Shown here: positions 16,069 to 23,440 of the stretch, piece after piece
Layout of the letters: each line of letters opens with the position of its first letter
Numbering within the stretch: the first letter of the stretch is position 1
DNA from: an uncultured Lachnospiraceae bacterium
GTDB lineage: Bacteria; Bacillota; Clostridia; Lachnospirales; Lachnospiraceae
Reading direction: 5' to 3'
DNA length: 43,014 bases
Assembly: GCA_910585555.1 (NCBI GenBank)
Contig: CAJUFU010000001.1
Coordinates: forward strand, 77,182 to 120,195
Notes under the pieces: generated by a model
What the model saw: only the letters and a program-made list of their open reading frames with translations
What the model was told of the DNA's origin: nothing
The model's database searches: none
Program-made: the position numbers and the translations under genes

Positions 16069-17814
16069 ATGGAATTAAAGAGTCAACAGATGCGTAAACT
16101 GGCGCCGGAATTAGACCCCCTTCGTATTGGGACGGGCTGGAAACCGGAGGATTTGTCTAAGCCCCAGGTGATGATAGAGAGTACTTATGGCGACAGCCAT
16201 CCGGGAAGCGGACATTTGCATATTCTGGTGGAGGAAGTGCGCAAAGGCATCGAGGAGGCTGGCGGATATGGGGCCCGTTATTACTGTACCGATATCTGTG
16301 ACGGTGAGAGCCAGGGGACGGACGGCATCAATTACAGTCTGGCAAGCCGTGAGATGATCGCCAATATGATTGAGATTCATGCCAATGCCACCCCCTTTGA
16401 TGCGGGGGTATATCTGGCGAGCTGTGATAAGGGGATGCCGGGAAATCTGATGGGCCTGGCAAGGGCAGATGTGCCGGCAGTGGTAGTGCCTGGGGGTACT
16501 ATGAATGCAGGACCGGAGATGCTTACTTTAGAGCAGCTTGGGATGTACAGCGCTAAGTACCAGCGCGGCGAGATTGATGAGGAGAAATTGAACTGGGCGA
16601 AGTGTAACGCCTGCCCAAGCTGTGGCGCCTGTTCTTTCATCGGTACGGCGTCCACTATGCAGATTATGGCGGAAGCGCTTGGACTTGCACTCCCGGGAAG
16701 CGCCTTGATGCCCGCAACCAGTCCGGATTTACTTACGTTTGCAAAAGAAGCCGGTATGCAGGCGGTGAAGCTTGCAACGATGCCCCATATGCGTCCTGGC
16801 GATATTGTTACCATGGAGAGTTTTGAAAATGCCATTCTTGTACATGCGGCCGTTTCCGGCAGTACCAACTGCCTGCTGCATATACCGGCCATTGCCCATG
16901 AGTTCGGGCTTGAAATTACCGGGGACACTTTCGACAGACTGCATAGAAATGCCAGATATCTTCTGGATGTGCGTCCGGCAGGCCGTTGGCCGGCGGAGTG
17001 TTTCTATTATGCAGGCGGTGTGCCGGCGATTATGGAGGAGATCAGGAAACATCTTCATCTGGATGTCATGACGGTGACAGGAAAGACCCTGGGAGAGAAT
17101 CTGGACGCCTTAAAAGAGAATGGTTTTTATGAAAGATGTGATAAGTGGCTGCAGGAATTCAATAAACGCTACAATGTCTCCTTGAAAAAGGAGGACATTA
17201 TCCGTCCCTACGATGATGCAATCGGAACGGATGGCAGTATTGCTATACTGAGAGGCAATCTGGCGCCTGAGGGGGCCGTGATTAAGCACACTGCCTGTCC
17301 GAAAGAGATGTTTAAAGCCGTTTTGCGCGCCAGACCCTTTGACAGTGAAGAGGAATGCCTGGATGCTGTCTTAAAGCATAAGGTGGAAAAGGGCGACGCC
17401 GTATTTATTCGTTATGAAGGGCCCAAAGGGAGCGGTATGCCGGAGATGTTCTATACCTCCGAGGCGATCAGCAGCGATAAGGAGCTGGGCAGGAGCATTG
17501 CGCTGATTACGGACGGCCGCTTCTCCGGAGCGTCCACCGGGCCGGTGATCGGGCACTGCAGTCCGGAAGCGGTAGACGGCGGGCCGATTGCCCTTGTGGA
17601 AGAAGGGGACTTGATTGAAATTGATGTAGAGGAGCGGAAGCTGAATATCATTGGCATTGCAGGGGAGCGAAAGAGTATGGAAGAAGTGGCGGAGGTTCTT
17701 GCCATGCGGCGCAAGAACTGGAAGCCCAGGGAACCGAAATACAAAAAGGGCGTGCTCAGGCTGTTCAGCGAACATGCGGCGAGTCCCATGAAGGGAGCCT
17801 ATTTGGAGTATTGA
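16069..17814 (+). CDS. IlvD/Edd-family sugar-acid dehydratase
   Basis: The enzyme is Fe-S dependent and removes water from a dihydroxy acid; here it is probably an aldonate to its 2-keto-3-deoxy derivative. The 581-residue product has DICDGESQGTDGINYSLASR, the cluster cysteines in ASCDKGMPGNLMG and CNACPSCGACSFIGTASTMQ, and ALGLALPGSALMPATSP. Near the C-terminus it has ITDGRFSGASTGPVIGHCSPEA, the catalytic Ser region. The GTASTMQ segment resembles sugar-acid dehydratases more than true IlvD. It is neither next to ilv genes nor to 6-phosphogluconate genes. A KDG kinase in the same operon implies a non-phosphorylated product, so gluconate or another aldonate rather than 6-phosphogluconate (inference). 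AGGAGAG precedes the start. Confidence 0.85.
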   Translation: MELKSQQMRKLAPELDPLRIGTGWKPEDLSKPQVMIESTYGDSHPGSGHLHILVEEVRKGIEEAGGYGARYYCTDICDGESQGTDGINYSLASREMIANMIEIHANATPFDAGVYLASCDKGMPGNLMGLARADVPAVVVPGGTMNAGPEMLTLEQLGMYSAKYQRGEIDEEKLNWAKCNACPSCGACSFIGTASTMQIMAEALGLALPGSALMPATSPDLLTFAKEAGMQAVKLATMPHMRPGDIVTMESFENAILVHAAVSGSTNCLLHIPAIAHEFGLEITGDTFDRLHRNARYLLDVRPAGRWPAECFYYAGGVPAIMEEIRKHLHLDVMTVTGKTLGENLDALKENGFYERCDKWLQEFNKRYNVSLKKEDIIRPYDDAIGTDGSIAILRGNLAPEGAVIKHTACPKEMFKAVLRARPFDSEEECLDAVLKHKVEKGDAVFIRYEGPKGSGMPEMFYTSEAISSDKELGRSIALITDGRFSGASTGPVIGHCSPEAVDGGPIALVEEGDLIEIDVEERKLNIIGIAGERKSMEEVAEVLAMRRKNWKPREPKYKKGVLRLFSEHAASPMKGAYLEY

Positions 17815-17868
17815 CGGGATGTGAGAACAGAACAATAAACGCACATGTAATACAGGAGGATGATGGAT

Positions 17869-18507
17869 ATGAAAACAATTGCCGAACAGTTTTACGAATA
17901 TGGCGTGGTGCCGGTAGTGGTCTTGGAAGGCGCAGAAGACGCGCTTCCGCTGGCACAGGCGTTGACGGAGGGCGGTCTGCCCTGTGCGGAAGTAACTTTC
18001 AGAACGGAGGCGGCGGAGGAATCTATCCGCCGGATGCGTGAGAAATATCCGGATATGCTGGTGGGGGCGGGCACTGTGCTGACCACAGAGCAGGTGGACC
18101 GGGCCGTAAAGGCAGGCGCAAAGTTTATCGTAAGTCCGGGATTTGACCCGGAAATCGTAGATTACTGCCTGGGAAAAGAGATTCCGGTTTTCCCGGGATG
18201 CACCACACCCTCTGAGCTGGCGCAGGCGGTTAAACGCGGCATGAAGGTGGTGAAGTTCTTTCCGGCCGAGCAGGCGGGCGGTGTGGCTATGATCAAAGCT
18301 ATGGCGGCTCCCTACAACACGGTAAAATTCATGCCCACCGGCGGTATCAGTGCTAAGAATCTAAAGGAATATCTGGAATATGACAAGATTCTTTGCTGCG
18401 GCGGCAGCTGGATGGTGAAGGGAGATATGATTCGTAACGGAGAATTCGGTAAGATAAAAGAACTGACCGAAGAAGCCGTGAAACTGGCAGCATCTATACG
18501 AAAATAA
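17869..18507 (+). CDS. eda: KDPG aldolase
   Basis: It cleaves 2-keto-3-deoxy-6-phosphogluconate to pyruvate and glyceraldehyde 3-phosphate. The 212-residue class I aldolase has catalytic Glu41 (CAEVTFRT), Arg45, VGAGTVLT (65-72), FIVSPGFDPEIVDYC and the Schiff-base Lys129 in VVKFFPAE. The phosphate-binding segment is FMPTGGIS. ATG 17869 is 9 bases after AGGAGG (17854-17859); ATGs at 17860 and 17863 are closer to the SD than usual. It sits between the dehydratase and the KDG kinase, and together they form a semi-phosphorylative Entner-Doudoroff branch. Confidence 0.95.
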   Translation: MKTIAEQFYEYGVVPVVVLEGAEDALPLAQALTEGGLPCAEVTFRTEAAEESIRRMREKYPDMLVGAGTVLTTEQVDRAVKAGAKFIVSPGFDPEIVDYCLGKEIPVFPGCTTPSELAQAVKRGMKVVKFFPAEQAGGVAMIKAMAAPYNTVKFMPTGGISAKNLKEYLEYDKILCCGGSWMVKGDMIRNGEFGKIKELTEEAVKLAASIRK

Positions 18508-18530
18508 AACAATGGAAAAAGGAGAACGAA

Positions 18531-19628
18531 ATGGAACTGAATATAAGACCGGAAAAGGAATGTAAATATGATGCGGTATCCCTTGGAGAGGTGATGCTTC
18601 GTCTGGACCCGGGTGAGGGAAGGATTCGGACGGCCAGAAGCTTCCGCGCAGGAGAAGGCGGCGGAGAATATAATGTGATCCGGGGACTTCGCAGATGCTT
18701 TGGCATGAAGACAGCCGTAATCACGGCTTTTGCCGACAATGAAGTGGGTATGTTGATGGAGGATTTCATCCTGCAGGGCGGTGTGGACACTTCTTTGATT
18801 AAGTGGATGAAAACAGATGGAATCGGCAGAATCTGCAGAAACGGCCTTAATTTTACGGAGCGGGGTTTCGGCATCCGCGGCGCCGTGGGGTGTTCTGACC
18901 GCGCCAATACAGCCATATCCAAAGCGACCCCGGAAGATTTTGATTTCGAATATATTTTTGGTGAACTGGGTGCGCGCTGGCTGCATACGGGCGGTATCTA
19001 TGCGGCGCTGTCTGAACAGTCCTGTGAGACAGTGCTTGCGGCAATCAAGACAGCCAAGAAATACGGCACGGTGGTTTCCTATGACTTAAATTACAGGCCC
19101 TCTATGTGGAGCGCCATCGGCGGTCTTGAGAAAGCGCAGGAAGTAAATAAGGAAATAGCCAAATACGTGGATGTGATGATTGGCAATGAAGAAGACTTCA
19201 CGGCCTGTCTCGGTTTCGAGATTGAGGGCAATGATGCAAACCTCAAGGCGCTGAATTTAGACGGCTATAAGAAAATGATCAATCATGCGGCACAGGTGTA
19301 TCCGAACTTTAAGGTGGTTGCCACCACACTGCGGGAGGTAAAAACCGCCACTGTAAATGACTGGAGTGCCATCTGCTGGGCGGACGGCGAGATTTATAAG
19401 GCGAAGGACTACAAAGGGCTGGAAATCATGGACCGCGTAGGCGGCGGCGATTCCTTTGCCTCCGGTCTGATCTATGGCCTGATGACAACCGGCGACGCCG
19501 AGACCGCGGTAAATTACGGCGCGGCGCACGGCGCGCTGGCGATGACCACACCGGGAGACACCACGATGGCGAGTAAGAAAGAAGTAGAAGCAGTCATGGG
19601 CGGCGCCGGAGCAAGAGTACAGAGATGA
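18531..19628 (+). CDS. kdgK: PfkB-family 2-keto-3-deoxygluconate kinase
   Basis: It phosphorylates KDG to KDPG for the neighbouring aldolase. The 365-residue ribokinase-fold protein has the N-terminal SLGEVMLRLDPGEG, the substrate-binding FRAGEGGGEYNV, VVSYDLNYRPSMW, and the C-terminal PfkB signature with catalytic Asp, DRVGGGDSFASGLIYGL. GGAGAACG lies just upstream of the start. Last gene of the operon; a GC-rich hairpin follows. The C-terminus is somewhat longer than in short KDG kinases (about 310-340). A related aldonate-derived keto-deoxy acid (for example 2-keto-3-deoxygalactonate) is an alternative substrate. Confidence 0.9.
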   Translation: MELNIRPEKECKYDAVSLGEVMLRLDPGEGRIRTARSFRAGEGGGEYNVIRGLRRCFGMKTAVITAFADNEVGMLMEDFILQGGVDTSLIKWMKTDGIGRICRNGLNFTERGFGIRGAVGCSDRANTAISKATPEDFDFEYIFGELGARWLHTGGIYAALSEQSCETVLAAIKTAKKYGTVVSYDLNYRPSMWSAIGGLEKAQEVNKEIAKYVDVMIGNEEDFTACLGFEIEGNDANLKALNLDGYKKMINHAAQVYPNFKVVATTLREVKTATVNDWSAICWADGEIYKAKDYKGLEIMDRVGGGDSFASGLIYGLMTTGDAETAVNYGAAHGALAMTTPGDTTMASKKEVEAVMGGAGARVQR

Positions 19629-19630
19629 GA

Positions 19631-19653
19631 CCGAGGCCGCGAAGCGGCCCTCG
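19631..19653 (+). terminator. GC-rich hairpin after kdgK
   Basis: GGCCGC (19635-19640) and GCGGCC (19644-19649) with a GAA loop, extended past a bulged C by CGA/TCG. It begins two bases after the kdgK stop. No T run follows, so it may be a weak terminator or an RNA 3'-end stabiliser. Confidence 0.45.
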
Positions 19654-19654
19654 A

Positions 19655-19710
19655 GAAGTAAATTGCGAAGTTAATTCCGAAGGAATTTACTTCAAGGAAT
19701 ATTACTTCCA
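19655..19710 (+). repeat. Nest of alternating GAAGTwAATTCC half-repeats
   Basis: Four related arms: GAAGTAAATT (19655-19664), GAAGTTAATTCC (19667-19678), GGAATTTACTTC (19682-19693) and GGAATATTACTTCC (19696-19709). Arm 3 can pair with arm 2 (11 of 12) or with arm 1 (10 of 10), giving mutually exclusive hairpins upstream of the ileS promoter. Confidence 0.6.
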
Positions 19711-19713
19711 GGC

Positions 19714-19743
19714 TTGACAAGCCCGATTTCAGGGAATTATAAT
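19714..19743 (+). promoter_or_regulatory. Promoter of the ileS T-box transcript
   Basis: Consensus TTGACA (19714-19719), an 18-base spacer and consensus TATAAT (19738-19743), directly before the T-box leader. Confidence 0.85.
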
Positions 19744-19749
19744 GGCAAC

Positions 19750-20024
19750 TATAAAGACGTTGAAGAAGACAGTAGCTGATTTATGAAAGTCACAGCGAGC
19801 CGGTGAGGGTGTAAGACCGGTACGAGTAGAAGATCAGGGAAAATCACTTCCGAGTCGCGGGCCGAACGTTTCACAGTTGTTTCAGATGTGAAAGAAGTAA
19901 GTACCGACGGAAATCCTCCGTTACGGGATGACGTATAGAGCGCTTTGTGTTTCATGAGGCGGCCGGTACGGAAGTAACAGGTGGTATAACGAGTATAGCC
20001 TCGTCCTTTTACTTAGGACGGGGC
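19750..20024 (+). promoter_or_regulatory. T-box riboswitch controlling ileS
   Basis: The leader senses uncharged tRNA-Ile and switches between terminator and antiterminator. Stem I contains the distal AGCGAGCCGG...ACCGG arm and the AGTAGAAG region. The likely specifier codon is AUC (19843-19845), followed by ACTTCCGAG as in other T-boxes; a second AUC at 19833-19835 is also Ile. The conserved T-box core is GTGGTATAACG (19981-19991). The terminator stem GCCTCGTCC (19998-20006) pairs with GGACGGGGC (20016-20024) and precedes TTCTATATTTT. The antiterminator forms when the T-box side pairs with the 5' arm of the terminator. The downstream gene encodes isoleucyl-tRNA synthetase, matching the Ile specifier. 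Confidence 0.92.
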
Positions 20025-20056
20025 TTCTATATTTTATGAAGGAAAGGAAGAAGACG

Positions 20057-23000
20057 ATGTACCAGAAAGTTGACACGAACCTGAATTTTGTGGACAGAGA
20101 AAAAGAAGTAGGCCTTTTCTGGAAAGAGAATAATATTTTCAGGAAGAGCATGGACGCCAGAAAAGACGGGCCTACGTATACTTTTTATGACGGTCCTCCC
20201 ACGGCCAATGGCAAGCCGCATATTGGGCACGTATTAACACGTGTTATCAAAGATATGATTCCCAGATACCGCACCATGAAGGGGTATATGGTGCCCCGTA
20301 AAGCGGGCTGGGACACCCACGGTCTGCCGGTGGAACTGGAAGTAGAGAAACTTCTTGGTTTGGACGGTAAGGAGCAGATTGAGGAGTACGGCCTGGACCC
20401 CTTTATCGGGAAGTGTAAGGAGTCTGTGTGGCAGTATAAGGGTATGTGGGAAGATTTCTCCCAGACTGTGGGATTTTGGGCGGATATGGATGACCCTTAT
20501 GTGACTTATCATGATAACTTTATTGAGTCCGAATGGTGGGCGCTGAAGCAGATTTGGGACAAGGGCCTTCTCTATAAGGGCTTTAAGATTGTGCCTTACT
20601 GCCCGCGCTGCGGTACGCCGCTGTCTTCCCATGAGGTGGCGCAGGGGTATAAGGCGGTAAAAGAGCGTTCTGCGGTGGCCAGATTTAAGGTAGTGGGAGA
20701 GGACGCCTATTTCCTGGCATGGACCACCACGCCCTGGACCCTGCCTTCCAATGTGGCCCTGTGTGTGAATCCGAATGAGACTTATGTGAAGGTGAAGGCG
20801 GCAGACGGCTACACCTATTATATGGCCCAGGCTCTTTTAGATACCGTGCTTGGCAAACTGGCATCCGATGATACTCCCGCTTATGAGATTTTAGAGACAT
20901 ATGTGGGCACAGATCTGGAATATAAGGCCTATGAACCTCTCTTCGCCTGTGCCGGGAAGGAAGCGGAGCGGCAGAAAAAGAAAGCCCACTACGTGACCTG
21001 CGATAACTATGTTACCATGACAGATGGTACGGGTATCGTTCATATTGCGCCGGCTTTCGGTGAAGACGACGCCCAGGTGGGACGTAAGTATGACCTGCCC
21101 TTTGTGCAGTTTGTGGACGGCAAGGGGAATATGACCGAGGAGACGGCCTATGCAGGGACCTTTGTAAAGGATGCGGACCCGGAGATCATCAAAGATTTGG
21201 ATAAAGAGGGCAAGCTGTTTGACGCGCCCAAGTTTGAGCATGATTATCCTTTCTGCTGGCGCTGTGATACGCCGCTTATCTATTATGCGAGAGAGTCCTG
21301 GTTTATCAAGATGACGGCGGTGAGAGACGATCTGGTGGCCAACAATAAGACGGTCAACTGGATTCCGGAGTCCATCGGTGAGGGGCGCTTTGGCAACTGG
21401 CTTGAAAATATCCAGGATTGGGGTATTTCCAGGAACCGTTACTGGGGCACACCCTTAAATGTGTGGGAATGTGAGGACTGCGGCCATATGGAATCCATCG
21501 GTTCTAGGGACGAATTAGAGAAGATGAGCGGCAATCCGGCGGCACAGACGGTGGAACTGCACAGACCCTATATCGACGAGATTACCTGCACCTGCCCGAA
21601 GTGCGGCAAGACCATGAAACGTGTGCCTGAGGTCATTGACTGTTGGTTTGACTCCGGCGCCATGCCTTTTGCACAGCATCATTATCCCTTTGAGAATAAA
21701 GACTTGTTTGAAAAGCAGTTCCCGGCGCAGTTTATTTCCGAGGCGGTAGATCAGACCAGAGGATGGTTTTATTCCCTGTTAGCGGAGTCTACCCTGTTGT
21801 TCAATAAATCACCTTTTGAGAATGTTATTGTACTGGGACATATACAGGATGAGAACGGGCAGAAGATGAGTAAATCCAAGGGGAATGCGATAGATCCTTT
21901 TGAAGCTTTGGCAACTTACGGGGCGGATGCCATCCGTTGGTACTTCTATATTAATTCAGCACCCTGGCTGCCCAACCGATTCCATGGAAAGGCCGTGCAG
22001 GAGGGTCAAAGAAAGTTCCTTGGCACCTTGTGGAATACCTATGCTTTCTTTGTACTCTATGCCAATATCGATGCGTTTGATGCGGCCAAATATCAGTTAG
22101 AATATGATAAACTTCCTGTTATGGACAAATGGCTTTTGTCCAAATTAAATACGGCGGTGAAAGAAGTGGACAACCACTTAGAGCAGTACAGGATTCCGGA
22201 GGCGGCAAGAGTCCTTGACAACTTTGTGGACGAGATGAGTAACTGGTATGTGAGAAGAAGCCGCGAGCGTTTCTGGGCAAAGGGGATGGAGCAGGATAAG
22301 ATCAATGCCTATATGACCCTTTATACGGCGCTTGTAACCATCTGTAAGTGTGCGGCGCCCATGATTCCTTTCATGACAGAGGAAATTTACAGGAATCTGG
22401 TGTGCAGTGTGGATAAGGAGGCGTCGGAGAGTATTCATCTGTGCGATTTCCCGGCGGCGGATGAGAGCATGATCGACCAGAAGCTGGAAGAGTCCATGGA
22501 AGAAGTGTTGAAGATCGTGGTTATGGGTCGTGCAGCCCGCAATACGGCCAATATCAAGAACCGTCAGCCTATCGGCACTATGTATGTGAAGGCAGAGAAG
22601 GTGCTTGATGATTTCTATCAGGATATCATCCGGGAAGAATTGAATGTGAAGCAGATCGTCTTTGCTGAGGATGTATCGGCGTTCACCACTTACAGCTTCA
22701 AACCCCAGCTTAAGACAGTGGGGCCTAAGTACGGTAAACAGCTTGGCGGCATCAAGGCTTATCTGGCTTCCATGGACGGCAGTGCGGCTATGGAGACTTT
22801 AAAGACTGCGGGCGCGCTTACCTTTGCGGTGGAGGGCACGGAAGTTTCCCTGGCCCAGGAAGATCTGCTGATTGAGATGGCGCAGAAAGAGGGCTTCGTT
22901 GCGGAGGCTGACAACTATGTGACGGTGGTGCTTGACACGAATCTTACGGAAGAATTGATTGAGGAGGGTTTTGTCTACGAGATCATCAGTAAGATTCAGA

Positions 23001-23212
23001 CCATGAGAAAAGACGCCGGCTTTGAGGTCATGGACCATATCAAAGTTACCTTTAACGGCAATGAGAAGGTGGCGCAGATTGCTGAAAGGAATGAGAAGGT
23101 GATTGCCGGAAAAGTTTTGGCGCAGAGTATCGGCACAGAAGGCGATCTGGCGGTGTCTAAAGAGTGGAATGTAAACGGCGAGACGGTGACCATTGGCATT
23201 GAGAAAGTGTAA
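20057..23212 (+). CDS. ileS: Isoleucyl-tRNA synthetase (long, type 2-like)
   Basis: This class I synthetase charges tRNA-Ile in the cytosol. The 1051-residue protein has the HIGH motif His55-His58 (NGKPHIGHVL) and the CP1 editing domain (FLAWTTTPWTLPSNVAL; GTGIVHIAPAFGEDDAQ). KMSKS is at 603-607 (NGQKMSKSKGN). Zinc-type CxxC pairs appear in CPRCGTPLS, CWRCDTPL and CTCPKCGKT. The anticodon-binding helical domain and a C-terminal extension follow. The length and the GEDDAQVGRKYDLP-type editing region fit the longer, eukaryote-like IleS2 class, which is often less sensitive to mupirocin (family knowledge; not shown here). The start is ATG 20057 after AAGGAAAGGAAG; ATG 20036 is in frame but has no SD. 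Confidence 0.95.
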   Translation: MYQKVDTNLNFVDREKEVGLFWKENNIFRKSMDARKDGPTYTFYDGPPTANGKPHIGHVLTRVIKDMIPRYRTMKGYMVPRKAGWDTHGLPVELEVEKLLGLDGKEQIEEYGLDPFIGKCKESVWQYKGMWEDFSQTVGFWADMDDPYVTYHDNFIESEWWALKQIWDKGLLYKGFKIVPYCPRCGTPLSSHEVAQGYKAVKERSAVARFKVVGEDAYFLAWTTTPWTLPSNVALCVNPNETYVKVKAADGYTYYMAQALLDTVLGKLASDDTPAYEILETYVGTDLEYKAYEPLFACAGKEAERQKKKAHYVTCDNYVTMTDGTGIVHIAPAFGEDDAQVGRKYDLPFVQFVDGKGNMTEETAYAGTFVKDADPEIIKDLDKEGKLFDAPKFEHDYPFCWRCDTPLIYYARESWFIKMTAVRDDLVANNKTVNWIPESIGEGRFGNWLENIQDWGISRNRYWGTPLNVWECEDCGHMESIGSRDELEKMSGNPAAQTVELHRPYIDEITCTCPKCGKTMKRVPEVIDCWFDSGAMPFAQHHYPFENKDLFEKQFPAQFISEAVDQTRGWFYSLLAESTLLFNKSPFENVIVLGHIQDENGQKMSKSKGNAIDPFEALATYGADAIRWYFYINSAPWLPNRFHGKAVQEGQRKFLGTLWNTYAFFVLYANIDAFDAAKYQLEYDKLPVMDKWLLSKLNTAVKEVDNHLEQYRIPEAARVLDNFVDEMSNWYVRRSRERFWAKGMEQDKINAYMTLYTALVTICKCAAPMIPFMTEEIYRNLVCSVDKEASESIHLCDFPAADESMIDQKLEESMEEVLKIVVMGRAARNTANIKNRQPIGTMYVKAEKVLDDFYQDIIREELNVKQIVFAEDVSAFTTYSFKPQLKTVGPKYGKQLGGIKAYLASMDGSAAMETLKTAGALTFAVEGTEVSLAQEDLLIEMAQKEGFVAEADNYVTVVLDTNLTEELIEEGFVYEIISKIQTMRKDAGFEVMDHIKVTFNGNEKVAQIAERNEKVIAGKVLAQSIGTEGDLAVSKEWNVNGETVTIGIEKV

Positions 23213-23312
23213 TAGACAAAAGGACAGGGTATTTTTCGGGTGCCGGCAGACATTTTATACTGTTTGTATAGAAGATTTTTACACAAAATGTGAAATTTTT
23301 ACACTTTACTGA

Positions 23313-23341
23313 TAGTCAAACGAAGAAATACAATATATAAT
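23313..23341 (+). promoter_or_regulatory. Possible promoter of glgP
   Basis: TAGTCA (23313-23318), a 17-base spacer and consensus TATAAT (23336-23341). Upstream, ATTTTTACAC occurs twice (about 23274-23283 and 23295-23304). Confidence 0.5.
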
Positions 23342-23364
23342 AAGAAAAAGAATAGAGTTCTATC

Positions 23365-23395
23365 CACAAGTCTGTCTATCCTGGACAGACTTGTG
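23365..23395 (+). repeat. 12-bp leader hairpin upstream of glgP
   Basis: CACAAGTCTGTC (23365-23376) and GACAGACTTGTG (23384-23395) are perfect complements with a 7-base loop (TATCCTG). It lies 17-25 bases after the predicted transcription start and 32 bases before the AGGAGG, with no T run, so it is not an obvious terminator. Confidence 0.65.
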
Positions 23396-23440
23396 TAATG
23401 CTGACTACAGGAGAGCAAACTGCTACGAGGAGGAATGAAA

